Source: Methylotuvimicrobium buryatense 5G
Lineage (GTDB): Bacteria > Pseudomonadota > Gammaproteobacteria > Methylococcales > Methylomonadaceae
Length of the DNA: 64,000 nt
Reading direction: 5' to 3'
Assembly: GCF_000341735.1 (NCBI RefSeq)
Contig: NZ_KB455575.1
Location: 3,356,904 to 3,420,903, forward strand
The position numbers and the translations under genes were made by a program. Shown piece after piece: positions 36,775 through 46,135 of the stretch (its first letter is position 1; each line of letters starts with the position of its first letter). Below the pieces are notes generated by a model. That model searched no databases. It was not told the DNA's origin and saw only the letters and a list, made by a program, of their open reading frames with translations.

Positions 36775-37854
36775 TTACGCTTGTTTAATTTCACCATGTT
36801 CCACGTGGAACATTTTATAGTTATTAAGTTTACTCAAATCACCATACTCAGACAGCTCAGTGGCCGTGATAAAAACCTGAACATCCATTGCTTGTAAATA
36901 TTCTATTAACAGCGCTCTTTTGGTTGTATCCAATTCAGCAGTAAAATCATCGATTAAAACACAGACATTGTTACTCTGATGTGTCGACAATAATTGTACT
37001 TGCGCAAGCTTTAAACATAGAACTAACAATTTCAATTGTCCGCGTGATACAAAGTCCTTGGCGAGTCGATTGTTAACCGAAACAATGAAGTCGGCACGAT
37101 GCGGACCACTATGCGTCATTTTATAGCGTAGATCACGATCGAGGTCATCATCCAAGGATTGGCGAAAGCCTTTACCGCTATCCCAACCCGATAAATAATC
37201 GAATTGAACAGTTTCACATCCTAAAAATCGACTGACAAATTCTTGAAAAACCGGCTCAAGCCTTTGTAAATAGGCTCGCCTATATTGATCGACTATTGTA
37301 CCGTAATTAACCATTTCATTATTCCAGACTTGGATGGAATGCGTTTGCTTTAGTTTGATTAAGGCATTACGTTGATTCAATGCGGTTTTGTACTGCCGCC
37401 AAGCCAAGAGAAATTGTTCGTTTTCATTGAAAGTCCCCCAATCGATAAATTCTCTTCTAATTTGGGGCCCGGTATCCAATAGACGATAAGATTTAGGCTC
37501 AATCAATTGAATAGGTAAGGCATAAGCAAGCAAATGCCGGGGTTGGTTAGGTAATTGCTGAATTCGGATTTCAGAAACCTTCCCATCGAATTGTACGCCT
37601 AGTTGGCAACTGCTGCGCCCGCCCTGTTGCAACACTTTGCCCGATACGATTAAATCGTTTCGATCAAAGTTTACGACTTGTTTGATATGTGTGGTTCTAA
37701 AAGAACGTGCCCGGCCAAGAATGAATATCGCTTCAAGGACAGAACTCTTACCGCTTGCATTAGCCCCGTAAATTAAATTGAGTCCGGGCGATGGTTGCAG
37801 ACTGGCTTGCCGAATATTTCTAACATTAAAAATGTCGAGCTTTTGTAAACTCAT
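36775..37854 (-). CDS. recF: DNA replication and repair protein RecF
   Basis: This 359-residue SMC-like ATPase acts in single-strand gap repair. It has a Walker A motif (LIYGANASGKSSVLEAIF), a signature (VSRGQLKLLVLCLKLAQ) and a Walker B aspartate (VLIDDFTAELD). The C-terminal residues MFHVEH are encoded by a second parS palindrome, so the 3' end of the gene is under DNA-site constraint. It is separated from dnaN by a family A element. Confidence 0.96.
   Translation of the reverse strand: MSLQKLDIFNVRNIRQASLQPSPGLNLIYGANASGKSSVLEAIFILGRARSFRTTHIKQVVNFDRNDLIVSGKVLQQGGRSSCQLGVQFDGKVSEIRIQQLPNQPRHLLAYALPIQLIEPKSYRLLDTGPQIRREFIDWGTFNENEQFLLAWRQYKTALNQRNALIKLKQTHSIQVWNNEMVNYGTIVDQYRRAYLQRLEPVFQEFVSRFLGCETVQFDYLSGWDSGKGFRQSLDDDLDRDLRYKMTHSGPHRADFIVSVNNRLAKDFVSRGQLKLLVLCLKLAQVQLLSTHQSNNVCVLIDDFTAELDTTKRALLIEYLQAMDVQVFITATELSEYGDLSKLNNYKMFHVEHGEIKQA
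36797..36812. promoter_or_regulatory. parS partition site 2, inside recF
   Basis: TGTTCCACGTGGAACA is a perfect palindrome matching the relaxed parS consensus (TGTTNCACGTGNAACA). It lies 22 bp from site 1 and within the recF coding sequence. Two adjacent sites near the origin make this a chromosome partition centre. Confidence 0.9.
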
Positions 37855-37990
37855 CGTTTATTAGTTGCTAGTCAAAAAAAGCACGCGGTTAACACCGGTT
37901 AGATGAACAACAAGCTCGTTTTTTTGTTGCTTCCACATTTAATAATGACTGCGATTTAGAAATTTCAGGAAGTTAGTGAAAAGTTGACCT

Positions 37991-38215
37991 TAACGTTCAT
38001 GAAAGCCAGGTCATCGCCCCGGAAAATGAAAGCTCTGGGTAGCTGAGGGTGCGGTCACTCGACCGACAGGACACCGTGAATACGTCCGTGTAGGCTTGAC
38101 GGCGGCTATCCTTGCCGCCGACGCCTGTCGGACGAGAAACCGCCCCTCTTCGCAACCGGCATTGTTTTTCATATCGAAAAATTAGATAAAGAGTCTCAAT
38201 CTACGAACTTTCACA
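37991..38215 (+). repeat. Repeat family A, copy 3, between recF and dnaN
   Basis: The TTCATGAAAGCC start, GAGGGTGCGGTCACTCG, GTGAATACGTCCGTGTAGGC core and CGAACTTTCACAGTAA end match copy 1. It makes up most of a 457-bp gap inside the usually compact dnaN–recF pair. The remaining bases of the gap show no gene. Confidence 0.8.
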
Positions 38216-38311
38216 GTAAAAAAAGCATGTCGAGGCAATAACTGATTCATTTGACTTCAAAGGCTTCATTTTTCCATTGATAAAGCTCCCCAAAATTGCA
38301 TAAAGCAAAGA

Positions 38312-39412
38312 TCATAGACGCATCGGCATCACGATGAATCGATAAGACCTAGTTTCCGGTTCGTCAATGATGCAGCAACTGGAATTACTTGCAATCGTCA
38401 ACTCTGAAATTTCCGAATCGATATTAGAAATGGCATCAAGCACATATTGCACATTAAACGCAATCGAAAGCGGTTCGCCGACATAATCGGTAACAATTTC
38501 TTCTTCGGCTTCTTCGTGTTCAGGATTGTGCGCACTGATTTTCAGCGAATCCGAAGAAAGGTCGAAAGTCACACCTTTGTATTTTTCATTCGATAAAATC
38601 GCCACTCGAGTCAATGCATCTTTTAATAACTGACGTTGAATATGAATCGGCGTTAGAAAATCTTGATGAAAGACACGGTTAAAATCGGGGTATTTGGCAT
38701 CGACCAATTTAGCTGAAAAGATCGTATTGTTGATCGTAACCCTTATGTTATTACTGGAAAATTCAATAGCAAGTTGAATTTGAGGATCATCCAATAAACG
38801 CACCAATTCCATGACCCCTTTTCTGGGCAAAATGATACGCGCTTCATATCCGGCTGGATTTGCTAAGTTGTCTTCGAAAACCGATAAACGATGTCCATCG
38901 GATGCCACGAGTTTGATACGCGAATTGGAAATGTTGAGTAATAAACCGTTCAGATAATAACGGACATCCTGAGACGCCATACAAAAAACGGTTTTCTCAA
39001 GCGCTTTTTTAAAAAGCCCTGCATTGATGGTAAACCTATGATCTAACTCGGTTTCTGAAAATTCCGGATAATTTTCGGCAGGCAGTGTACTTAAAATAAA
39101 GCGGCTACGTCCCGAGAGCACCTTAACTTTGTCGTCGGCGACTTCTAATTTGATATCGGCACCGGTCGGCAGCAAGCGGCAAATATCGAGAAACTTTCGG
39201 GCGGGTAAAGTAATTTCGGCAAAAGTCGTATTTTCTATCGCAATTTCGGTAACGATTTGAACTTCAAGATCAGTACCGGTCATTACCAAGGTGTTTTCAC
39301 GAAAAACCATCAGCACATTCGACAAAATCGGCATGGTTTGTCTTTTTTCAATCACACTGACAATTTGCTGCAATGGAACCAATAGCTGTTCTCTATTAAT
39401 AATATATTTCAT
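38312..39412 (-). CDS. dnaN: DNA polymerase III beta subunit (sliding clamp)
   Basis: This 366-residue clamp has three repeated clamp domains and the expected ends: start MKYIINREQLLVPLQQIVSV, terminal family motif YRFIVMPMRL. It tethers polymerase III to DNA. It follows dnaA on the minus strand after 185 bp that hold two DnaA boxes. Confidence 0.98.
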   Translation of the reverse strand: MKYIINREQLLVPLQQIVSVIEKRQTMPILSNVLMVFRENTLVMTGTDLEVQIVTEIAIENTTFAEITLPARKFLDICRLLPTGADIKLEVADDKVKVLSGRSRFILSTLPAENYPEFSETELDHRFTINAGLFKKALEKTVFCMASQDVRYYLNGLLLNISNSRIKLVASDGHRLSVFEDNLANPAGYEARIILPRKGVMELVRLLDDPQIQLAIEFSSNNIRVTINNTIFSAKLVDAKYPDFNRVFHQDFLTPIHIQRQLLKDALTRVAILSNEKYKGVTFDLSSDSLKISAHNPEHEEAEEEIVTDYVGEPLSIAFNVQYVLDAISNIDSEISELTIASNSSCCIIDEPETRSYRFIVMPMRL

Positions 39413-39597
39413 ATAAGATATTTATTTATATTTACTATTAGCCTATAAAAAAAGCGTGATAAGTCATTTTTTATTTTATTTATCAATAGCTTATGAACTG
39501 TAAAACCGGCGTTTAAAGCTGTGGATAAGCGCTTGATAAAAAGAGGATAACTCTCCTTCTCTGCTAAAGACTATAGTTATCCACAAGTTAAACACCG
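39413..39597. other. dnaA–dnaN gap with paired DnaA boxes, candidate oriC
   Basis: Two perfect DnaA boxes face each other: TGTGGATAA at 39520–39528 and TTATCCACA at 39577–39585. An AT-rich block (39415–39490, with TTTATTTATATTTACTATTA) adjoins. The layout (AT-rich unwinding block, then boxes) fits an origin, but only two strong boxes are seen. It may instead be autoregulatory for dnaN/dnaA. Confidence 0.6.
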
Positions 39598-40914
39598 TTA
39601 ATGCGACAATGTTCTCAACAGGTTTAAATAATCTTCCTCAAGCTTTACATCCGAATCACGTAAAGAAGCAATGCGTTTACAAGCATTAATAACCGTGGTG
39701 TGATCGCGTCCACCGAATGCTTCGCCGATTTCCGGAAAACTGTGCGAAGTTAATTCACGAGCTAGACACATAGCAATTTGCCGTGGTCGGGTAATGGATT
39801 GCCTGCGATTTTTCGACGATAAATCTGCAACCCGGATTTTAAAATATTCGGCAACGGTTTTTTGGATGTTATCGATATTGACGAGCTTATCTTGCAATGA
39901 AATCAGATCGTGCAATGCTTCTTTGGTAAATTCGGTGGTAATTTCACGTCCGGTAAATTGCGCATTGGCAATAACTCGTCGTAATGCGCCTTCGAGATCT
40001 CGTACATTCGAAGGGATCCTTTTACCGATAAAAAATGCGACTTCCTGAGGTAGATCGACACCCGCCATCATTGCTTTTTTCATTAAAATAGCGGCACGGG
40101 TTTCAAGGTCCGGGGGTTCGATTGCAACCGGTAATCCCCAACCGAAGCGCGATTTCAAACGGTCTTCCAAACCGACGATTTCTTTCGGGTATTTATCGCA
40201 GGTTAAAACGACCTGGTGTTTTTTTTCCAACAACGTGTTGAAGGTATGGAAAAACTCTTCTTGAGAGCGTTCCTTGCCGGCAAAGAATTGAATATCGTCA
40301 ATCAGCAATGTATCGACGCCTCGATAATATTCCTTGAAAGTATCGATCGCATTTTGTTGTAAAGCCTTGACCATATCCTGCACGAATTTTTCGGAATGCA
40401 GATAAACGATTTTCGCGGACGGATTATGTTGCAGGATCGCATTACCGATCGCATGCATCAGATGCGTTTTACCTAAACCGGAGGCGCCGTAAATTAATAA
40501 CGGATTGTATGCCTTGCCAATATTTTCGGAGACTTGAATAGAGGCCGCTTTTGCTAGTTGGTTGGATTTACCTTCGACAAAGTTATCGAAAATGAATGCT
40601 CTATTAAGAAAGTTAGGGCGTGATTTTTTGGAATCGGGGGCTTTGGTATGCTGCGGTGCAGGAGCCGGTATGGCTTTCTTAGAGCCGATGTCCAATTGTA
40701 AACTTAAGGAACCGTTGGATAATTGCTGTATCGCTTCTTCCAGTTTGGCGAAATGATGTTCTTTTACCCAATCCAGCACAAACCGGTTCGGCGCTAATAA
40801 CTTGATTTGTCCATCGGTTTCGATTGCCTGCAAAGGTCTAATCCAGGTGCTGAATTCCGAGGAAGAAATTTCATTTTCAAGTTTAGCGAGACAGTTGTTC
40901 CAGAGTGCACTCAT
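39598..40914 (-). CDS. dnaA: Chromosomal replication initiator DnaA
   Basis: This 438-residue AAA+ initiator has a Walker A motif ([19 protein letters not shown]), a Walker B ([20 protein letters not shown]) and a C-terminal box-binding helix-turn-helix ([20 protein letters not shown] with [13 protein letters not shown]). These mark full-length DnaA. It is divergent from rpmH, 170 bp away. Confidence 0.98.
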   Translation of the reverse strand: MSALWNNCLAKLENEISSSEFSTWIRPLQAIETDGQIKLLAPNRFVLDWVKEHHFAKLEEAIQQLSNGSLSLQLDIGSKKAIPAPAPQHTKAPDSKKSRPNFLNRAFIFDNFVEGKSNQLAKAASIQVSENIGKAYNPLLIYGASGLGKTHLMHAIGNAILQHNPSAKIVYLHSEKFVQDMVKALQQNAIDTFKEYYRGVDTLLIDDIQFFAGKERSQEEFFHTFNTLLEKKHQVVLTCDKYPKEIVGLEDRLKSRFGWGLPVAIEPPDLETRAAILMKKAMMAGVDLPQEVAFFIGKRIPSNVRDLEGALRRVIANAQFTGREITTEFTKEALHDLISLQDKLVNIDNIQKTVAEYFKIRVADLSSKNRRQSITRPRQIAMCLARELTSHSFPEIGEAFGGRDHTTVINACKRIASLRDSDVKLEEDYLNLLRTLSH

Positions 40915-41084
40915 TATTTAAGAAGGTAGCGAAGAGTAAATAGATGATATTATAAAAAAATTATGCCACTATACAGCAATCAAATCAGTGCCGGCATAAT
41001 TGACATAAACCGGCGTTTATTCTATCATCCCGGATCTTTTTTATCCGTTTTTGTTAACAATCATCTGAACCAGGATTTAAGGCC

Positions 41085-41219
41085 ATGAAAAGAACCTATC
41101 AACCCAGTAAAATTAAACGCGTAAGAACTCACGGCTTTCGTGCCAGAATGGCGACCAAAGGCGGCCGTAAAGTCCTTAACGCCCGCAGAGCCAAGGGCCG
41201 TGCCAAGCTAACAGTCTAA
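41085..41219 (+). CDS. rpmH: 50S ribosomal protein L34
   Basis: This 44-residue, highly basic protein ([20 protein letters not shown] ... GRAKLTV) is standard bL34. It is short but unmistakable. It is divergent from dnaA and first in rpmH–rnpA–yidD–yidC–mnmE. The AGGATTTAAGGCC sequence upstream gives a reasonable ribosome site. Confidence 0.98.
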   Translation: MKRTYQPSKIKRVRTHGFRARMATKGGRKVLNARRAKGRAKLTV

Positions 41220-41223
41220 TTGA

Positions 41224-41592
41224 TTGACGAACAAGGTATTTAGTTTCCCGCCGCAGTTAAGGTTAAGGAAGCCTTCTGAATATAAAAAAGTCTTTACCGG
41301 ACCGGTAAAATCGAGTGATGCGTATTTCACATTACTGGCAGTTAGGAATGAGTTAGATCATCCTCGACTAGGTCTGGCAATTGCGAAAAAAATCATTAAA
41401 AAGGCTGTGGACAGAAATATGCTCAAAAGGACTGCCAGGGAAAGCTTTAGACTACAACAACACGAATTGATCAATATTGATGTTGTTGTTATGGCCCGAA
41501 AAGATGCACTCAATGCATCACCGGAACAATTACAAAAGTCATTGGCAAGGCATTGGCTTAGGTTGGTAAACCGATGCGAGTCTTACTCATAG
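41224..41592 (+). CDS. rnpA: Ribonuclease P protein component
   Basis: This 122-residue basic protein assists the RNase P RNA in tRNA 5' maturation. The RNase P protein signature is [21 protein letters not shown]. The start is a TTG four bases after the rpmH stop, since no upstream ATG is in frame. It overlaps the start of yidD by nineteen bases. Confidence 0.95.
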   Translation: MTNKVFSFPPQLRLRKPSEYKKVFTGPVKSSDAYFTLLAVRNELDHPRLGLAIAKKIIKKAVDRNMLKRTARESFRLQQHELINIDVVVMARKDALNASPEQLQKSLARHWLRLVNRCESYS

Positions 41593-41795
41593 CAATTATA
41601 AAGTTATACCAATACTTTATAAGTCCATTGTTAGGTAAAAACTGTCGTTTTTATCCCAGCTGCTCCTGCTATGCCTTAGAGGCGCTCCATAAACATGGAG
41701 CCGCCCAGGGCACCTATCTTACAGTCCGAAGAGTATTAAAGTGTCACCCTTTTCACGAAGGCGGGCTTGATCCTGTTCCAGAAAAAATTTGGTAA
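41574..41795 (+). CDS. yidD: Membrane protein insertion efficiency factor YidD
   Basis: This 73-residue protein has the family's cysteine-rich core ([20 protein letters not shown] and [16 protein letters not shown]). It helps YidC-dependent insertion and is always between rnpA and yidC, as here. Confidence 0.95.
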   Translation: MRVLLIAIIKLYQYFISPLLGKNCRFYPSCSCYALEALHKHGAAQGTYLTVRRVLKCHPFHEGGLDPVPEKIW

Positions 41796-41800
41796 AAAGA

Positions 41801-43498
41801 ATGGATAACATTAGATTTATATTAGTCGTTACATTTGCAATGCTGCTTTATATGCTCTATGACGCATGGCAAATCGATTACGGTCCGAAACGCGAAATTT
41901 CCGTCGCACAACAAATGCCGCAAGACCTTAAGGAAGACTTGCCCACGGCAACCGGCGGCGAACCGCAACCCGAATCACGCGCTGAAGCAAAACCCATAGT
42001 TACTGAGGTGACTGAATCGGGCGCTATTATTAGCGTAACAACCGATGTTCTGGCCTTGGAAATCGACCCCAAAGGCGGCACGATTCGTAACCTGGATTTG
42101 CTGAAATACCCTCGTGAAAAAGAAAACACCGCCGTTGAATGGGTTTGGAATCTGTTCGGCTTTTCGAAACCGGAAAAAGACCTTAGTCCGATCCGCTTAT
42201 TCGATAGCAACCCGGAAAGATTATTTCTAGCACAAAGCGGTTTGATTGCCGCAGAGGGTTCGGCAAATGCTCCTACTCACCATACCGTATTTAACTTTGA
42301 AAAAGATCAATACCTTTTAGGTGACGATCAAGACACCATCACTGTACCGTTGACATGGACCGATAATCAAGGGTTGACTGTCACTAAAACACTCACCTTT
42401 AAACGCGGCAGTTATACCATTGGAGTCAATCAAACCGTCTCTAACGATTCGACGCAACCTTGGACCGGTCGGCAATATAAGCAATTGTTAAGAGTTCCGT
42501 ATAAAGAAGAGGCGGGGCATACTTTTATCAGAACCTATGCCGGCGGCGTCGTTTATACAGAAGAGAATAAATATCAAAAAGTCAGTTTCGACGACATGGC
42601 GAGCGACAAGCTGAATGTCAAAACGACAGGCGGCTGGAGTGCGATGATCCAGCATTACTTTGCAGCGGCATGGATTCCGCCCAAAGACCAGGAAAATACG
42701 TTTTATACCAAAGACCTTAAAGATTGGCGTTATGTAATCGGTTCCTATTCTCCAGCGTTTACGGTCGAGCCGAATTCCGACATGGAGTTTAGCGCACAAT
42801 TGTTTGCCGGCCCTAAAATACAGCCGATGATGGAAGAAATCGCCAAAGGTTTGGAACTAACCGTCGATTACGCTTGGTTAACGATCATTGCCAAGCCGAT
42901 TTACTGGTTACTGAATCAAATTCATGGCTTTGTCGGCAACTGGGGTTTGTCTATTATCGGTGTGACCTTATTTATTAAACTGCTGTTCTTTAAACTTTCG
43001 CAAACCAGTTTTCGTTCGATGGCGAAAATGCGCAAGATTCAGCCGCGTCTGAAAGAACTGCAAGAACGTTTTGCCGATGACAGACAGCGTTTCAACAAAG
43101 AAATGATGGATATGTATAAACGGGAGAAAGTGAATCCCTTAGGCGGCTGCTTGCCGATATTGGTGCAGATTCCGGTCTTTATTTCTTTGTATTGGGTATT
43201 GGTCGAAACCGTTGAATTGCGTCAAGCTCCGTTTGCCTTGTGGATGCAGGATCTATCGGCGCAAGACCCGTTTTTTATCTTGCCGATCCTGATGGGCATT
43301 ACGATGAAAATTCAACAAAGTTTAAATCCTGCCCCGATCGATCCGTTGCAAGCGAAAATCATGAAAATGTTTCCGATCGTGTTTACGGTATTCTTTCTAT
43401 TCTTCCCGGCCGGTTTGGTCTTGTACTGGGTGGTCAACAATACGCTGTCGATCATCCAACAATGGTACATCACTAAAAACTTGGAAGATGCTAAGTAA
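41801..43498 (+). CDS. yidC: Membrane protein insertase YidC
   Basis: This 565-residue inner-membrane insertase has an N-terminal anchor (IRFILVVTFAMLLYMLYDAW), a large periplasmic beta domain (about residues 60–340) and the conserved C-terminal five-helix core (NWGLSIIGVTLFIKLLFFKL ... NPLGGCLPILVQIPVFISLY). The ATG at 41801 is taken over a TTG four codons upstream. It begins six bases after the yidD stop. Confidence 0.97.
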   Translation: MDNIRFILVVTFAMLLYMLYDAWQIDYGPKREISVAQQMPQDLKEDLPTATGGEPQPESRAEAKPIVTEVTESGAIISVTTDVLALEIDPKGGTIRNLDLLKYPREKENTAVEWVWNLFGFSKPEKDLSPIRLFDSNPERLFLAQSGLIAAEGSANAPTHHTVFNFEKDQYLLGDDQDTITVPLTWTDNQGLTVTKTLTFKRGSYTIGVNQTVSNDSTQPWTGRQYKQLLRVPYKEEAGHTFIRTYAGGVVYTEENKYQKVSFDDMASDKLNVKTTGGWSAMIQHYFAAAWIPPKDQENTFYTKDLKDWRYVIGSYSPAFTVEPNSDMEFSAQLFAGPKIQPMMEEIAKGLELTVDYAWLTIIAKPIYWLLNQIHGFVGNWGLSIIGVTLFIKLLFFKLSQTSFRSMAKMRKIQPRLKELQERFADDRQRFNKEMMDMYKREKVNPLGGCLPILVQIPVFISLYWVLVETVELRQAPFALWMQDLSAQDPFFILPILMGITMKIQQSLNPAPIDPLQAKIMKMFPIVFTVFFLFFPAGLVLYWVVNNTLSIIQQWYITKNLEDAK

Positions 43499-43505
43499 AA
43501 CCTGA

Positions 43506-44852
43506 GTGGACATCGGTACCAACGATACCATTGCCGCGATTGCCACGCCGCCCGGAAACGGCGGCGTCGGCATTGTACGGATATCGGGACCGGCGGTTTC
43601 TATTATTGCCGCTAAATTAACCGATCGTCCGTTACCGCCAAGATATGCCGTATTGACACCGTTTATCGATAGCGACGGTTCAGTCATCGATACCGGCATT
43701 GCCATCTACTTCCCTTCTCCGGCTTCCTATACCGGGGAAGATATCCTTGAACTGCAAGGACACGGCGGTTCGATCATTCTCGATATACTTCTCAAGCGCG
43801 TCTTATCGCTTGGCGCCCGCCTTGCACGACCCGGCGAATTCACCGAGCGCGCATTTCTTAACGGTAAGATTGACTTAGCACAAGCCGAAGCCGTTGCCGA
43901 CTTGATAGAAAGCAGCACCGAACAATCGGCGCGTTCCGCACAACAATCGATGCAGGGTGCTTTCTCGAAACAAATCAATGAATTGGTTGAAGAACTGACC
44001 GAACTCAGAATCTATGTTGAAGCAGCCATAGACTTCGTCGATGAAGAAATCGATTTTCTCGGTGACGGAGTGGTACAAAATCGTATCGACCGATTAGCGG
44101 AAAAACTTCGAACTATATTGGCAACTGCACAACAAGGCTGCTTGCTTCGCGACGGAATGACGATCGTACTGGCCGGTAAACCCAATGCCGGTAAATCCAG
44201 TTTATTGAACGCCTTGGCCGGACATGACGCAGCGATTGTTACCGACATCGCCGGCACCACACGCGACGTGTTGAAAGAACGCATACAAATCGACGGCATG
44301 CCGCTGCATATCATTGATACGGCAGGTTTACGAGACAGCGACAATGCCGTTGAAAAAGAAGGCATACGTAGGGCTCGAGAGGAAATGAAGCGGGCTGATA
44401 AAGTCTTATTGATGATCGATGCCACAGATCCCGAGCATCAATCAATACTCGAGAACCTCCCCGAACATGTACCTATCACCAAAATCTACAATAAAATCGA
44501 TCTAATCGGCATTAAACCTGAGATTCGCGAATCCGAACAAGGCACACAGATCTATTTGTCCGTCAAAAAAGAACAAGGCCTTGATCTTCTCAAACAGTAT
44601 TTGAAAAACAGCGTCGGTTATCAATCCGAAACCGATAATGTTTTTATTGCTCGTAGACGGCATATCGAAGCATTACAAAAGGGTTTGATATTCGTTCAGA
44701 GTTCTCAAGAACAATTACAAAACCATCAAGCCGGTGAATTAGTGGCCGAGGATCTAAGACAAGCGCAACATTGTCTCGGTGAAATTACCGGTGCTGTTTC
44801 GTCCGATGATCTTTTAGGTCTGATCTTTTCCAGCTTTTGTATAGGAAAATAA
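43506..44852 (+). CDS. mnmE: tRNA uridine-5-carboxymethylaminomethyl modification GTPase MnmE
   Basis: This 448-residue GTPase works with MnmG to modify wobble uridines. It has an N-terminal folate-binding domain (DTIAAIATPPGNGGVGIVRI), a G domain with P-loop (AGKPNAGKSSLLNAL), an IAGTTRD switch and an NKID motif, and the C-terminal CxGK (FCIGK). The start is a GTG seven bases after yidC. Its usual partner gene mnmG is not in this window. Confidence 0.97.
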   Translation: MDIGTNDTIAAIATPPGNGGVGIVRISGPAVSIIAAKLTDRPLPPRYAVLTPFIDSDGSVIDTGIAIYFPSPASYTGEDILELQGHGGSIILDILLKRVLSLGARLARPGEFTERAFLNGKIDLAQAEAVADLIESSTEQSARSAQQSMQGAFSKQINELVEELTELRIYVEAAIDFVDEEIDFLGDGVVQNRIDRLAEKLRTILATAQQGCLLRDGMTIVLAGKPNAGKSSLLNALAGHDAAIVTDIAGTTRDVLKERIQIDGMPLHIIDTAGLRDSDNAVEKEGIRRAREEMKRADKVLLMIDATDPEHQSILENLPEHVPITKIYNKIDLIGIKPEIRESEQGTQIYLSVKKEQGLDLLKQYLKNSVGYQSETDNVFIARRRHIEALQKGLIFVQSSQEQLQNHQAGELVAEDLRQAQHCLGEITGAVSSDDLLGLIFSSFCIGK

Positions 44853-44915
44853 CCCGCGAATTAACACCAAACCGAGACCCAAACAACAAAGAACAAATAA
44901 TTTAAATTCAATGAT

Positions 44916-44944
44916 TAGCGGCTAAAGTACCGCTATATTTTTTT
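44916..44944 (+). terminator. Rho-independent terminator after mnmE
   Basis: TAGCGG and CCGCTA arms around an 8-base loop are followed by TATTTTTTT. It ends the rpmH–mnmE transcription unit. Confidence 0.8.
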
Positions 44945-45021
44945 AGCCGTTTATGTCTTTTCTTTTGTGATTTTACACCTATACTACCCCAAGCAAAAAA
45001 GGGGTAAAGGAGGGGTAAAAA

Positions 45022-45120
45022 TTGAAAGTTTCACTCGAAAAAAGAACGAACGCTAAAGGCGATAAGCTAAACTTGCGGCTTGTGTACTGGTACGACAGCG
45101 AAACAATTTTAAAGAAATAG
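45022..45120 (+). pseudogene. Possible integrase N-terminus relic
   Basis: A TTG-started frame after a strong AGGAGGGG-like site reads LKVSLEKRTNAKGDKLNLRL then VYWYDSETILKK before a stop. It resembles the arm-type DNA-binding N-terminus of some tyrosine recombinases. At 32 residues it is at most a fragment. It lies just upstream of tRNA-Ser. Confidence 0.3.
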
Positions 45121-45145
45121 CACGACACGTTAATATAAAAACGCA

Positions 45146-45235
45146 GGAGGGATGCCGGAGAGGCTGAACGGCCCTGACTCGAAATCAGTGGGGGGCGCAA
45201 GTCCCACGAGGGTTCAAATCCCTCTCCCTCCGCCA
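45146..45235 (+). tRNA. tRNA-Ser(CGA)
   Basis: This 90-base tRNA has a GGAGGGA/TCCCTCC acceptor stem, discriminator G and encoded CCA. The D arm (GCCGGAGAGGCTGAACGGCC), an anticodon loop CTCGAAA giving anticodon CGA, a long variable arm (GGGGGGCGCAAGTCCCAC) and a GGTTCAAATCC T-loop are visible. The long variable arm confirms serine. Its 3' end appears to be the attachment site of a decayed integrative element. Confidence 0.95.
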
Positions 45236-45386
45236 TATCAACATTTCATGGCAACTTTTAGTGTTTTTAAAGATTGATACTAAAGGCATTTTATTAAACA
45301 TTCCGTTCATTAAATCCTTTTAAGTTTGCACAATAAGACGGTATCTTTGACGGTATACCGTCAACGAAAAAAAGATATACCGTCAA

Positions 45387-45640
45387 ATGACTCTCAGTGT
45401 TAAAGATCTACGCGATGCGGAGCCGCGCGACAAGCAATATAAGCTGACCGACCGCGAAGGCCTCTATGTGCTTGTGCATCCCAATGGTGGAAAATATTTC
45501 CGCTACGATTACCGCTTTGGCGGAAAACGAAAGACGCTTGCACTGGGCACCTTTCCTGAAACCTCATTGAGGTAGGCTAGAGACGCACTGCACGAAGCAA
45601 AGCAACAAGTAAAAAGTGGCATCTATCCTGCCTTATCCAG
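45387..45640 (+). pseudogene. Tyrosine integrase stub (DUF4102 arm-binding domain), in-frame stop
   Basis: The frame starts MTLSVKDLRDAEPRDKQYKL then TDREGLYVLVHPNGGKYFRY. This is the N-terminal arm-type DNA-binding domain of P4-like integrases. After FPETSLR an in-frame TAG (45573–45575) interrupts, and the same frame resumes as ARDALHEAKQQVKSGIYPA, exactly what intact homologues have next. The catalytic domain is absent. It lies about 150 bp from the tRNA-Ser end, the standard position for such an integrase. Confidence 0.8.
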
Positions 45641-45651
45641 GAGAACTGATT

Positions 45652-45942
45652 ATGAAATGCTATGCCGAGCAAGAAGGTGATTGCTGGGTGGCCGTATGCT
45701 TAAATTTCAACCTGGCCGCTCAAGGTGATACATACGAGGAAGCTAAAACCAAACTCGAATCGATGATCCGTGAATACGTTCATGACGCCCTGATCGGCGA
45801 CGACAAACCTTATGCCGCGCAATTACTCTCGAGAAGCGCACCGCTATCGCTCTGGCTTAGATATCAAATCATTCGGCTAAAAATAGCGCTTTACCATACC
45901 CACCAAAAAATATTCGATGAGACCCTACCGCTACCAGGGTAA
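45652..45942 (+). CDS. HicB-like antitoxin-fold protein
   Basis: The protein is 96 residues from ATG 45652, with a strong AGGAGAA ribosome site; the longer frame from 45616 runs through the integrase stub. Residues about 1–48 (YAEQEGDCWVAVCLNFNLAA then QGDTYEEAKTKLESMIREYV) are the HicB partial RNase-H-like fold. The C-terminal part (LSLWLRYQIIRLKIALYHTH) is basic and helical rather than a clear DNA-binding domain. It lies ahead of a HicA-like gene, separated by 193 bp that hold an inverted repeat. Antitoxin role is inferred. Confidence 0.65.
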   Translation: MKCYAEQEGDCWVAVCLNFNLAAQGDTYEEAKTKLESMIREYVHDALIGDDKPYAAQLLSRSAPLSLWLRYQIIRLKIALYHTHQKIFDETLPLPG

Positions 45943-46118
45943 ACGCATTAAAACTACATATAAAATCAAATGGTTATAATGCGTAGTATTTTCAGTAATT
46001 TCATAGCGGCAGCCTTTATTGCCACAAAATAAAAAACTAACAAATAAAATATTCTGCAAGCTTAGGTTGAATAGTCATAACATATTGATATGGCATTTAT
46101 TTTAATGCGTTTGCCCTG
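45935..46118. repeat. Inverted repeat flanking the hicB–hicA spacer
   Basis: CAGGGTAAACGCATTAAAA (45935–45953) and TTTTAATGCGTTTGCCCTG (46100–46118) are complementary at 18 of 19 positions. They enclose about 145 AT-rich bases without a gene. CTACCGCTAC occurs next to both arms. It looks like a small element inserted between the two genes. Confidence 0.65.
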
Positions 46119-46135
46119 CTACCGCTACGCCCTGC

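Noticed and set aside
44979-45236. Minus-strand frame with AEGEGFEPS start
   Set aside because: Its start is the reverse of the tRNA-Ser gene, a well-known false gene type.
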